DNA of 31,676 nucleotides from Rubrivivax sp. (GCA_016790225.1 JAEUOZ010000021.1:1-31676); one strand, 5' to 3'; shown: positions 1 through 7,177, numbered from the stretch's first letter. The notes: a model not told the origin generated them from the letters alone. Numbers and translations: made by a program.

Positions 1-74
1 CCGGTGCGCTCCCGGCCCAGTTCGAGGACTTCGGCCCGGTCCTCGTCGCTCAGAGAGAAGTAGGGCTCAGCCAC
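1..74 (-). CDS. AbiEii/AbiGii-type nucleotidyltransferase toxin, N-terminal fragment
   Basis: Only the first 24 codons are present because the gene runs off the left edge. Reading leftward from a GTG at 74 gives MAEPYFSLSDEDRAEVLELG and then RERTG, a typical opening of AbiEii/AbiGii toxin proteins. The GTG lies inside the last codons of the upstream antitoxin-like gene (stop at 67-69), giving an 8-bp overlap and probable translational coupling. Family knowledge: AbiEii is a nucleotidyltransferase-fold toxin of type IV toxin-antitoxin systems, first found in phage abortive infection. The catalytic motifs lie outside the window, so the call rests on the start sequence and on the partner gene. 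Confidence 0.7.
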   Translation of the reverse strand, partial: MAEPYFSLSDEDRAEVLELGRERT

Positions 75-675
75 GGGTCTCTTGTTCAACGATCGCTTCG
101 CCGATCGCCCTGGCCATCCAGGAGGGAAGGCCGGCGCGGCCTGCCGTCAGCGCCTGCCATTCCGTGGATGGCAGTGTTCGCCGCAAGGCGGCCAGCGACT
201 CGCGCACATGCGTCGGCCCCATCCAGGCCAGCGCTCGAACGGCAGCACCGGCCTGGCCGCCGCCCAGCGCCAGCATCCAGCGAGGGGCGTGCCTGACGGT
301 CACCTCGTAGCGGCCCAGGCTGAGCTTGCGGCTGCGCCCCGACGTCAGATAGACCTCACGGATCGGCACCTGCTGTGTGAGGCCGAGCGCATTGGCTGCG
401 TTGGCGCCGTGCGGCGTCACCACCTCGCCGCTTTGCACGGCCAGGGACTGGACGACCTTCTCAGGCGCCGGCGCTCGCGTTCCGAATCGGCTTGAGACCG
501 GCGTGACATAGATGCCTCGGCCCACCCGAAGCATCTTGCCTTCCTTGGTGAGCCTCGAAAACGCCTGATCCACCGCAGCTCGGCTCCCGAGATGAAGGAA
601 CTCCTTGGGCGACACCAGCCCGCCCTCGGGCAGTGACTCGGCATGCGACAGGATGGAGCGGGGGATCGTGCTCAT
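67..675 (-). CDS. AbiEi-type (DUF6088) antitoxin / transcriptional regulator
   Basis: This is a 202-residue protein from an ATG at 675; the frame is open further upstream to 810 but that extension is poor coding sequence. The N-terminal 60 residues look like a winged helix (GGLVSPKEFLHLGSRAAVDQ, then FSRLTKEGKMLRVGRGIYV), as in AbiEi/DUF6088 proteins. The middle part (TPHGANAANALGLTQQ, then the VYLTSGRSRKLSLG strand) matches the C-terminal domain of that family. The stop overlaps the start of the AbiEii-like toxin, the standard AbiE gene order. Family members repress their own promoter and neutralise the toxin. An inverted repeat just upstream (692-722) is a candidate operator. Toxin-antitoxin identity is inferred from family and gene order. 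Confidence 0.75.
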   Translation of the reverse strand: MSTIPRSILSHAESLPEGGLVSPKEFLHLGSRAAVDQAFSRLTKEGKMLRVGRGIYVTPVSSRFGTRAPAPEKVVQSLAVQSGEVVTPHGANAANALGLTQQVPIREVYLTSGRSRKLSLGRYEVTVRHAPRWMLALGGGQAGAAVRALAWMGPTHVRESLAALRRTLPSTEWQALTAGRAGLPSWMARAIGEAIVEQETRG

Positions 676-1131
676 GGCGGCAGCTTTGAGGTCAGAATGG
701 TACTTCAGTTTCTGACATTCTGCCTTGGCAACGGCTGAGCGGGGAGGGGTGAAGTTGACGGACGGCGAAGCTCGATGAACGTCATCGCAATTTGCAGCAT
801 GACGGCACACGGTGCGTTGCCGACGACCGGGGGCATGGCCACAATGGAGTGGCCGACGGTCTCAAGACATCCCGGGCAGGTTAGGGGAACAGGTGGGGGA
901 AGGGATCAATTGCTCCCGCCGCGTTTCCCAATGAGATCAACAGCTTAGGTCGCCGTTTTGTATCCCATCAGCCACCCCACGGAATCCTCTCAGCGCGCAC
1001 AAGGCCTTGATTTCTCGCGAAGTCAGGGCCTTGTCGCTTCAAGGCTGAACCGCGGTAGCAACACGGTCTGTCCCACAAGCATGGGGAGCAGACCAAGAAG
1101 GCTTTCTGGGCGCCTGCCCATGTGTCCACGG
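676..1131. other. Intergenic region with no convincing gene
   Basis: This is 456 bp between the AbiEi-like gene start and the HxlR gene stop. It holds the inverted repeats at 692-722 and an 8-bp inverted repeat, ACAAGGCC at 999-1006 and GGCCTTGT at 1027-1034. The latter has no T-run on either side and is therefore not a clear terminator. Open frames through the region have no recognisable protein features and look like chance GC-rich frames. Confidence 0.5.
692..722. promoter_or_regulatory. Nested inverted repeats upstream of the AbiEi-like gene (candidate operator)
   Basis: CAGAATG at 693-699 is mirrored by CATTCTG at 716-722, and TCAGAA at 692-697 by TTCTGA at 710-715. The repeats lie 17-47 bp upstream of the antitoxin start at 675, where an autoregulatory operator is expected. 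AbiEi antitoxins are known to bind inverted repeats in their own promoter. No convincing -35/-10 pair was identified. Confidence 0.45.
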
Positions 1132-1842
1132 TCACGTCTTCGACACCTTGTCCGGCAGCGGGAATACACGCGCAAACTTCCTGGCCAGGAGCAGATCGCC
1201 GGTCACGCGCAGCAGCCCTGCTGCCGCCAGGGCCTTGAATGACTGGCCACCGTGAACAGCGGCGGCCAGACCCTGCGCCGTGCCTTCAAAGATCACATCT
1301 GCGCCATCGACTGCACCACGCTCCAGAGTGAACTGGCCCTTCGACACGACGCAGCAATAGGTCTCATCACCCAGCATGAACACGACTCGCGCCTGCATGT
1401 CGCCCGCGTGAGCGGCGCTGAACATGGTGCGAAGCGACAGCATCGTGGAAACCGGGCTGATCTGAAGCGTGGGGTCGTGCAACGGCGATCGTGCCGCCCA
1501 TCGCCCCAAAGACAGCACGATCGTTTCCGCCTCATGGCCCCACGGCGTCAACTCATAGATCGAGACCGACGCGGGCGGCGCCAGCCTGCGGTGCACGAGG
1601 ATGCCGCGCTCCTCCAGTTCAGCCAGGCGCTGGGTCAGGACATTGGCGCTGATGCCTGGAAGATCCGCTCGAAGCTGACTGAATCGGCGCCCCCCCAGCA
1701 ACAACTCTCGAACGACGAGCAGCGCCCAACGATCTCCAAGCAGCTCAAGGCCGTGCGCCGTGCCGCACGCATCGTCGTAGCGGCGCACGGGCGCCTGTGG
1801 CCGCGGCCGCGACCCCCGCGCTGCGCTTGACACTCTCTTCAT
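1132..1842 (-). CDS. HxlR-family transcriptional regulator with C-terminal SCP2-like domain
   Basis: This 236-residue protein has an HxlR winged helix at about residues 20-110: a conserved Cys (C26), LLGDRWALLVVRELLLGGRR, then FSQLRADLPGISANVLTQRL and a wing. Residues 125-230 resemble an SCP2/sterol-carrier fold, a known fusion in this family. HxlR proteins are MarR-like repressors or activators that often sense reactive electrophiles or redox changes. The ATG at 1842 is preceded by an AGGA/AAGGA Shine-Dalgarno on the minus strand. The gene diverges from an SRPBCC gene at 2000. A palindrome at 1870-1881 lies 28 bp upstream of the start and probably is its operator. The ligand is unknown. Confidence 0.85.
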   Translation of the reverse strand: MKRVSSAARGSRPRPQAPVRRYDDACGTAHGLELLGDRWALLVVRELLLGGRRFSQLRADLPGISANVLTQRLAELEERGILVHRRLAPPASVSIYELTPWGHEAETIVLSLGRWAARSPLHDPTLQISPVSTMLSLRTMFSAAHAGDMQARVVFMLGDETYCCVVSKGQFTLERGAVDGADVIFEGTAQGLAAAVHGGQSFKALAAAGLLRVTGDLLLARKFARVFPLPDKVSKT

Positions 1843-1869
1843 GTCCTTCTATCCTACCAAAAAGTTAGT

Positions 1870-1881
1870 TTAGTTAACTAA
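1870..1881. promoter_or_regulatory. 12-bp palindrome, candidate HxlR operator
   Basis: TTAGTTAACTAA is perfectly self-complementary and sits inside a wider GTTAGTT-N5-AACTAAC arrangement (1864-1882). The AT-rich block stands out in GC-rich surroundings and lies in the divergent region between the HxlR and SRPBCC genes. HxlR dimers bind short AT-rich palindromes of this size next to their own genes. The assignment is an inference from position and symmetry. Confidence 0.5.
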
Positions 1882-1897
1882 CATCTCATGCGTCAGA

Positions 1898-1946
1898 GAG
1901 TCGCGAACCGCGAGTCTCGAGTCTCGAGTCTCGAGTCGCGAACCGC
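1898..1946. repeat. Short tandem repeat (7-bp unit) flanked by 14-bp direct repeats
   Basis: Three copies of CGAGTCT (1911-1931) are followed by a partial CGAGTC (1932-1937). The array is bracketed by identical GAGTCGCGAACCGC copies at 1898-1911 and 1933-1946. The offset of 35 bp equals five repeat units. It lies in the divergent promoter region between the HxlR and SRPBCC genes, about 55-100 bp upstream of the SRPBCC start. Confidence 0.9.
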
Positions 1947-1999
1947 CGTCATCCCGGGTTGACGCAGGCTGGCGTGCATCGCTGTGCCAAGGAGTTCGA

Positions 2000-2407
2000 A
2001 TGAAGATCACCGTCGCAACCGTGGTCGACGCGCCCATGGACCAGGTGTGGCAAGCCTACACAACGCCAGACGACATCAAGATCTGGAACACAGCATCACC
2101 TGACTGGCATACCACCTACGCCTCGGTGGACCTCCGACCTGGCGGCAAGTTTTCTTCTCGCATGGAGGCCAAGGATGGCTCTTTCGGGTTCGACTTTGCG
2201 GGTGAGTACACCAGAATCGTTCCGCATCAGCGCATCGAGTACACCCTCGGCGACAGATCCGCTGTCGTTGAGTTCAAGGAACAGGCTGGGGGCATCACGG
2301 TAACCGTCACCTTCGACGGCGAAACCACACACTCGGAAGAGCAGCAGCGCGCCGGCTGGCAGGCCATCCTCGACAGCTTCTCACGGCACGTGGCGAGCAA
2401 GCGTTGA
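2000..2407 (+). CDS. SRPBCC / AHSA1-like domain protein
   Basis: This is a 135-residue single-domain protein of the START/Bet v1-like (SRPBCC) fold, AHSA1 subgroup. Visible features are the opening strand MKITVATVVDAPMDQVWQAY, the segment TTPDDIKIWN, RPGGKFSSRMEAKDGS, and a C-terminal helix ending in WQAILDSFSRHV. The ATG follows an AAGGAG Shine-Dalgarno (about 1988-1993). Proteins of this type bind small hydrophobic ligands; bacterial members are mostly uncharacterised. It diverges from the HxlR regulator and heads a row of three small plus-strand genes. Control by HxlR is likely but inferred. Confidence 0.85.
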   Translation: MKITVATVVDAPMDQVWQAYTTPDDIKIWNTASPDWHTTYASVDLRPGGKFSSRMEAKDGSFGFDFAGEYTRIVPHQRIEYTLGDRSAVVEFKEQAGGITVTVTFDGETTHSEEQQRAGWQAILDSFSRHVASKR

Positions 2408-2693
2408 ATGCGATGCAACAGCTGCCGTGCCCTGCGGGTTCGCGGCGCCAGGCAAGGTGCGGCGCCCCGTCGATGCCCGGGCTGCACCGTGCGACGCGCT
2501 TCGTGCACTGTTGCCAGGATGGCCGCCGCTTCACGCCCGGGCCGGTTGTCTCGTTCACCCGGCCGCAGCCTCGGCCGCCGAGCCAGAAGTCCCCGTAAGC
2601 GCGGCGTCGTCAAGACGCGGTGTCAAGTGATCGGCGCACGAGGGGCCATCGTCCGGGCGCGCCGAAAGGTCAACTCAACTGGAGAGTGAAGAC

Positions 2694-3062
2694 ATGGCAT
2701 ACATCGATGGTTTCGTGATCGCGGTTCCCACCGCCAACAAGCAGAAGTTCATCGAGCACGCGCGCCTGCTCGACCCGATCTTCATCGAGCTGGGCGCGAT
2801 CCGCGTGATTGAAGCTTGGGGCGACGACGTTCCCGATGGCAAGCTCACCGATTTCCGCCGCGCAGTCCAGGCCACGGCCGAAGAGACGGTGGCTTTCTCG
2901 TGGATCGAATGGCCGGACAAGGCCACGCGCGACGCCGGCATGAAGAAGCTGATGGAAGACCCGCGCATGGATCCGTCCGCACCAGGGAACCCGCCCATGC
3001 CCTTCGACGGCAAACGCATGATCTTCGGCGGCTTCGACCCGGTGTTCGAAGTGACGGCTTGA
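2694..3062 (+). CDS. DUF1428 family protein
   Basis: This 122-residue protein has the DUF1428 pattern throughout: MAYIDGFVIAVPTANKQKF at the start, GAIRVIEAWGDDVPDG in the middle, VAFSWIEWPDKATRDAGM, and a C-terminal MPFDGKRMIFGGFDPVFE. The length matches the family (about 115-125). GGAGAG at 2681-2686 is well placed for the ATG. The fold is a dimeric alpha/beta barrel (ferredoxin-like) and the function is unknown. Families of this kind often occur beside SRPBCC and PhnB/VOC genes, as here. The 286 bp between it and the SRPBCC gene show no gene, so it may have its own promoter. Confidence 0.88.
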   Translation: MAYIDGFVIAVPTANKQKFIEHARLLDPIFIELGAIRVIEAWGDDVPDGKLTDFRRAVQATAEETVAFSWIEWPDKATRDAGMKKLMEDPRMDPSAPGNPPMPFDGKRMIFGGFDPVFEVTA

Positions 3063-3239
3063 GCTGAAGGCCAGCGGACCAGGACAAGACCATGCTCATC
3101 GTCGTTGCATCGCAAATCGCACATGGCGCGACAACCGCGGGCGTTGCGCCGCCTGCTACACCATCAGGCCTCAGGTCGGGGGCTCAACCGTGAGCACGGC
3201 CCGTTGCGCGACAAGCCCGATCAACCAAGGATCGATGAC

Positions 3240-3689
3240 ATGAGCATCTCGCCTACCGTATCCGTATGCCTCTGGTATGACGGCAACGCTGAGGAAGCGG
3301 CCCGTCTCTACACTTCGCTGATACCCAACTCACAGGTGACCCGTGTCTCGCCAGTGATGGTGACATTCACGCTCGACGGAGCGCCGTTTCAAGCATTGAA
3401 TGGTGGGCCGCGCTTCAAACCCAACGAAGCGGCGTCCATCGTGGTGAGCACCAAGACCCAGGAAGAAACCGATCGCCTTTGGAGTGCGCTGTTGGCGGAT
3501 GGTGGTTCGGAGGGACGATGCGCCTGGTTGAAGGACCGCTTCGGGGTTTCTTGGCAAATCGTTCCAGAGGTGCTCCCTCAGCTCTTGAGTGCTCCGGATC
3601 GGCAGGCTGCTGATCGGGCGCTGCAGGCGATGTTGAAGATGTCGAGGATAGACATCAAGGCACTGCAATCCGCTTTCAATGCACCCTGA
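3240..3689 (+). CDS. VOC superfamily (PhnB / 3-demethylubiquinone methyltransferase-like) protein
   Basis: This is a 149-residue protein from the ATG at 3240, preceded by an AAGGA at about 3226-3230. The upstream open frame back to 3105 lacks family similarity and was left out. Features are VSVCLWYDGNAEEAARLYTS, then LIPNSQVTRVS, FTLDGAPFQALNGGP, and DRFGVSWQIVPEVLPQLL, all PhnB-like vicinal oxygen chelate signatures. The loop between VTRVS and VMVTFTLDG is shorter than in most relatives, which usually carry about a dozen more residues there. This could be a natural variant or a small in-frame deletion. Catalytic activity is unknown for most members despite the family name. Confidence 0.85.
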   Translation: MSISPTVSVCLWYDGNAEEAARLYTSLIPNSQVTRVSPVMVTFTLDGAPFQALNGGPRFKPNEAASIVVSTKTQEETDRLWSALLADGGSEGRCAWLKDRFGVSWQIVPEVLPQLLSAPDRQAADRALQAMLKMSRIDIKALQSAFNAP

Positions 3690-4073
3690 GTGTGGGGACT
3701 TCGAATTCCGCACGTGGGAACGGGTGCGGATCAGGCGTGAGTGGAGCAGACCCAAGTGCACAAGCCGCGCGCGATGGCGGGAACCTGCAGCGGGCGCAGC
3801 TGCTGTGCCGTTGACCACGCATCGAGATCGCTCCACCGCGCGGAGCGCCAAGGCTCCGGCTAGGAGGTCGGGCGTCACAGGGGTATACCGGCGATGGCGC
3901 GGAGGGAGATGGGCGCGGCCGCCCACGCTCTTGGGCTGAGGCCAGCGTGTCCTGAGCGCGAGGGCGCCTGCCCGAAGTCAGACCCGGGCAGGGCTGGCGC
4001 GCTGCAGGCCGTGCAAGCGCTGAGGGCAGGCGCAGTGTCCCTGCGTGCAACGCCTGGCTGCTTCAGCGTGCCT
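3690..4073. other. Intergenic region between convergent VOC and DUF411 genes
   Basis: These 384 bp hold no frame with recognisable protein features. They contain one clear hairpin, CCTGCCCG at 3967-3974 pairing with CGGGCAGG at 3985-3992 around a 10-nt loop. It has no adjacent T-run, so it is at best a weak transcript end for the convergent genes. Confidence 0.5.
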
Positions 4074-4541
4074 TCAGCGGTAGCTTTGGAACACGCGTGC
4101 ACTGCCGTCGCTGGCGAGCAGCAGCACGTCGTAGGGATCGCGCCGGCCTCCATAGACCGGCCCGTCCATGCCCGGCGACCCCACCGGCATGCCAGGCACC
4201 GCCAGGCCCAGTGCGCGCGGCCGCTCCTTCAGCAGGCGCTGGATCTCGCGCGCCGGCACATGGCCTTCGATGGCATAGCCCTCCACCACGGCGGTATGGC
4301 AGGAGCCGTAGCGTGGCGCGATGCCCAGCCGGGCGCGGGCGGCCGCGTTGCCGGTGTCGTGCACCTTCACCGTGAAGCCGGCTTGCTGCAGATGGCGTAT
4401 CCAATCGCCGCAGCATCCGCAGCCGGAGTCCTTCCACACCTGCACGCTGGCCGCCGGCCCGGCAAGCGTTGACGACAGGGGCAGCAACAGGAGAGGCGCG
4501 CTCAGCAACTTGCGGCGGCGCAGGCAGGGCAGGGTGTTCAT
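4074..4541 (-). CDS. DUF411 family periplasmic metal-binding protein
   Basis: This 155-residue protein has a Tat- or Sec-type signal (LRRRKLLSAPLLLLPLSSTLA, residues 8-27) followed by the DUF411 domain. Metal-ligand candidates are the CGCC cluster (C41, C43, C44), C81-H82 in the GSCHTAVVEGY motif, and Met118/Met125 in PGMPVGSPGM. The family is found next to copper resistance and efflux genes and is thought to bind copper, but its biochemical role is not settled. The start at 4541 gives a complete signal peptide; the longer open frame to 4979 does not. It diverges from a 2Fe-2S ferredoxin gene, with a perfect 18-bp palindrome between them. Confidence 0.9.
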   Translation of the reverse strand: MNTLPCLRRRKLLSAPLLLLPLSSTLAGPAASVQVWKDSGCGCCGDWIRHLQQAGFTVKVHDTGNAAARARLGIAPRYGSCHTAVVEGYAIEGHVPAREIQRLLKERPRALGLAVPGMPVGSPGMDGPVYGGRRDPYDVLLLASDGSARVFQSYR

Positions 4542-4573
4542 GTGGCGATCGTGCGCACTTGCAGGAGGACGGA

Positions 4574-4591
4574 GCTTGAGCATGCTCAAGC
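4574..4591. promoter_or_regulatory. 18-bp perfect palindrome between DUF411 and ferredoxin genes
   Basis: GCTTGAGCATGCTCAAGC is fully self-complementary. It lies 33 bp upstream of the DUF411 start and 74 bp upstream of the chosen ferredoxin start. Its core, TTGAG-N4-CTCAA, resembles a CRP/FNR-family box (FNR consensus TTGAT-N4-ATCAA, 8 of 10 positions matching). It could serve either or both divergent genes. Confidence 0.5.
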
Positions 4592-4664
4592 CGGCGCTTC
4601 GTTGCGCGCTAGTGCGCTTGTCTCGCTCACCTGCTCTACAGGAGCCGAGAATCGCCGGATCGAG

Positions 4665-5054
4665 ATGCCGAACGATCCATCCCCCGACAGGGCCGACGAA
4701 ATGGCCGACGACGGCGCAGGCCAGGCATCCATGGCCAGCGCACCGCAGCCCCTGCCGCAGCCCCTGCCGCAGCCCCTGATGCTGCATTTGCCCGAGTACG
4801 CACGCAGTGTCCCCGTGGCGCCGGGGCAGAGCCTGCTGGAGGCGGCCTTGGCGGCTGGCGTGCGCTTGCGGCGCAGCTGCCGCAATGGCACCTGCCGCGC
4901 CTGCATCGCCAGGCTCCAGGACGGCGCGGTGAGCTATCGCGTGGAGTGGCCGGGCCTGCTGGCGGAAGAGAAGCAGCAAGGCTGGGTCTTGCCCTGCGTG
5001 GCCTTGCCGGCGGGGTGCGACGTGACGCTGATCGAGACGGGCCCGCAGCCCTGA
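4665..5054 (+). CDS. Short plant-type 2Fe-2S ferredoxin
   Basis: This 129-residue protein carries a C-terminal plant-type ferredoxin domain. Cluster ligands are C72, C77 and C80 (C-x4-C-x2-C in SCRNGTCRACIA) and C111 (LPCVALPAG). The domain begins at about residue 38 (MLHLPEYARSVPVAPGQSLLEAAL). The N-terminal 37 residues are Asp/Ala-rich followed by an exact PQPL repeat and may be a linker. The start is uncertain: ATG 4665 was chosen, but 4542 upstream or 4779 (MLHLPE) are possible. Such small ferredoxins pass electrons to oxygenases or reductases. No partner is adjacent, so the partner is unknown. Confidence 0.85.
   Translation: MPNDPSPDRADEMADDGAGQASMASAPQPLPQPLPQPLMLHLPEYARSVPVAPGQSLLEAALAAGVRLRRSCRNGTCRACIARLQDGAVSYRVEWPGLLAEEKQQGWVLPCVALPAGCDVTLIETGPQP
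4743..4778 (+). repeat. Three exact 12-bp tandem repeats encoding PQPL
   Basis: CCGCAGCCCCTG occurs three times in a row inside the ferredoxin gene and encodes a PQPLPQPLPQPL stretch just before the iron-sulfur domain. Each unit is four codons, so copy-number change would keep the frame. Confidence 0.95.
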
Positions 5055-5090
5055 GGCTCGGCCGCTTTGGCCACGGGCGGCCCGCGTGGA

Positions 5091-5429
5091 TCAGCCCTTG
5101 TTCGCCTTGGAAGGATGGCCGCCGGGTGGCTGGCTGAAGAGCTTGGCGGCGCGGCCCTTGAGCTCCAGCAGTTCGCTGGGGGTCACGCTGTAGCGCTGCG
5201 CGACCACGTCCACCTCGACACGGAATTCCAGCTCGCGCCCGCCGCGCGCCAGCGTGCCGCAAGTGAAGTCATAGTCCTGGCGCTCGGCGGGGAAGCCGTC
5301 GACGGCCGGGTCGTGATCGATGGGCTTGACATCCGTGATGTCGCCGCTGGCCATGTCCAGCAGGCCGCTGCTGGCCAGGATCTGGTCTTCGAGTTCGTCG
5401 TGCAGGGTGATGGGCAGCTTGAGATCCAT
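5091..5429 (-). CDS. Conserved small protein of unknown function
   Basis: This 112-residue protein starts MDLKLPITLHDELEDQILAS. It is acidic, has no signal peptide or membrane segment, and contains one Cys in a QDYDFTCGTL segment. A strand-like core (GRELEFRVEVDVVAQRYSV) is followed by a helix (TPSELLELKGRAAKLF). The sequence reads as genuine coding sequence with sensible codon use and similar proteins are probably present in related Burkholderiales, but I do not recognise a named family. It lies 132 bp downstream of the DUF3526 permease on the same strand, so it could be the last gene of that operon or be separate. Confidence 0.65.
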   Translation of the reverse strand: MDLKLPITLHDELEDQILASSGLLDMASGDITDVKPIDHDPAVDGFPAERQDYDFTCGTLARGGRELEFRVEVDVVAQRYSVTPSELLELKGRAAKLFSQPPGGHPSKANKG

Positions 5430-5561
5430 GTGGGTCCGTCCCGGGATGGAGGGGCAGGGGTGCGAGGGGTCGCATTCTGCCTGCAGGCAACCCGGCCAGC
5501 CCGGTGTGTGCTGAAGATCGCCGTTGGGGCTGTCCGCCGGCCGGGTCGGCGCTTGGCGGCT

Positions 5562-7163
5562 TCAGCCCCGCGCTACCTGGCTGAAGCCGCGCACGGCTCT
5601 GGACAGGGCCAGGGCGCACAGCGATGCCATCCAGGCCCAGGTCGTCAGCAATCGGCGCGCGACCCCGGACACGAATGTGGGCTGCGCCTGCGCCTGGAAA
5701 CGGGGGAAGGCAGCGGCGCTGGCGGCGGTCAAGGCGATCTCGCCTTCGGCCAGGCCCAGGAAGTGCTGCTGCCAGCGCTCGTGAAAGCGGCCCAGTTCGG
5801 CCAGGTGGGTGTCCCAGCGGGCATGGCCATGACCGGCCAGATCCGCCAAGGCGTTCTGCATCAGCATCGGCGGCGCCAGCGCGGACAGGGCGTCGCTGAG
5901 GCGCCGTTGCCGCAGCACCTGGGCGTCATGGCGTTCCATCACCTCACGCGCCTGGGCGTCGGCGCGGCGGGTCTGGGCGGCCAGCCGGCGGTCGCGCGTG
6001 GCCGCGCTGTCCTGGGCTGGGGACGCCCCGTGATCGGCGCGGAACCCGGCTTGCGCAGCCTCTCGGTCCCGCTCGGCATCGATCGCGCCCTGACGCACCG
6101 TCAGCAACAGTTCGGCGCGCGATGGGGCTGGCGCTGCAGCCTGGGCACCGGCATTGATGCCGGCTGGCACGATGACCAGCAGGGCCACCCAGGCCGTCAC
6201 CAGCATCACCGCGTTGGAAGCCGAGTCCTTGCGCCAGCTGTTGACCCACAGTGCCAGCGCCAGCCACAACAGCGCATAGAGCGTGACGCTCAGCGCCCAG
6301 GCCAGCCAGGGCAGAAGGGCCGCTGCGCCGAAGCCGGCGGCATCGATCCCGCGCGCCGTGGCAGAGCCGGCTTCGGCAGGCGACAGGGCGCCGGCCGCCA
6401 GGCTCCACGCCACCAGCGGTGTGGCCAGCAGCACCAGCAGCAAGGGCACGATGCGAACGAGACCCTTCACCAGCAGCACGGCCAGCGGCGGTGCCGACGA
6501 GGCCGCGATCAGTGCCCAGGTGCCCTGTTCCCGCTCCTGAGACCACAGGTTGTAGTTCAGGCCCAGCACCAGCAAGGGCAGCAGGTAGACGACGACGAAG
6601 GCCAGATCGAAAGGGCCGCTGGCCAGCACCATCGGATTGGCCAGTTCATCCACGAAGAAGAAACGGTCACGGCTGCCCAGGCCGATGCGCACGCTGGGGG
6701 GATGCAGGTCGGAAAGGCCGGCGGCCGTGAGCGCCAGTGGCGCAGGCGCCAGGTGGGCCACCGTGGCCGCAGCGCCCCGCCCCGTGCCGATGGGGCTGGC
6801 CGGATCGCGCCACACCTGCGAAGGACGCTCGGCGCCGCTGGCGCTGAGCTGGGCGATCTGCTGCTGCCATTGCGCCAGCCGCGCGCGCTCGTCCAGCTGC
6901 GCCGCGTGCACGGCCGACGCGCGTTCGTGTTCACGCTGCAGGCCGCCCCACATGGCGTAGAGCGAGCACAGCATCAGCAGGGCGACGGCCAGCCACAGGC
7001 CGGCGTCGCGCCGCTGCAGGCGCCACTCGGTGCCTGCCACCGTGCGACAGAGAAAGAACCTTGCGCGGCCCGGAGCAGGCGGCGCGGGTTCTGCGGCTGC
7101 CGGGGCCGTGGCCTGGGTGGCAGTCACGGTGCGGGCCTGTTGCGCGCGATCCAGGGTGCTCAT
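5562..7163 (-). CDS. DUF3526 ABC-2 type permease (second of two)
   Basis: This 533-residue membrane protein starts at the ATG at 7163 behind an AGGAGA Shine-Dalgarno; the longer frame to 7556 only overlaps the upstream gene. It has one helix at about residues 55-75, then a long periplasmic segment (about 75-185). More helices follow (about 187-206, 226-250 and a group near 290-345), then a second long soluble region and a final helix near 505-522. The QEREQGTWALI motif at about residue 209 is typical of ABC-2 permeases related to NosY and DUF3526. It lies 14 bp after its paralogous neighbour, and the two probably form the heterodimeric channel for the adjacent ATPase. The substrate is unknown. 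Confidence 0.85.
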   Translation of the reverse strand: MSTLDRAQQARTVTATQATAPAAAEPAPPAPGRARFFLCRTVAGTEWRLQRRDAGLWLAVALLMLCSLYAMWGGLQREHERASAVHAAQLDERARLAQWQQQIAQLSASGAERPSQVWRDPASPIGTGRGAAATVAHLAPAPLALTAAGLSDLHPPSVRIGLGSRDRFFFVDELANPMVLASGPFDLAFVVVYLLPLLVLGLNYNLWSQEREQGTWALIAASSAPPLAVLLVKGLVRIVPLLLVLLATPLVAWSLAAGALSPAEAGSATARGIDAAGFGAAALLPWLAWALSVTLYALLWLALALWVNSWRKDSASNAVMLVTAWVALLVIVPAGINAGAQAAAPAPSRAELLLTVRQGAIDAERDREAAQAGFRADHGASPAQDSAATRDRRLAAQTRRADAQAREVMERHDAQVLRQRRLSDALSALAPPMLMQNALADLAGHGHARWDTHLAELGRFHERWQQHFLGLAEGEIALTAASAAAFPRFQAQAQPTFVSGVARRLLTTWAWMASLCALALSRAVRGFSQVARG

Positions 7164-7177
7164 CGTCGGTCTCCTGT

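Noticed and set aside
999..1034. Inverted repeat ACAAGGCC/GGCCTTGT downstream of the HxlR gene as a terminator
   Set aside because: The 20-nt loop and the lack of any T-run on either strand make it unconvincing; each arm also contains the common self-complementary GGCC core.
3092..3193. 33-codon frame starting MLIVVASQIAHG between the DUF1428 and VOC genes
   Set aside because: It has an AGGA upstream, but the composition is Ala/Pro/Gly-rich, there is no family likeness, and it ends before the VOC gene with no coupling.
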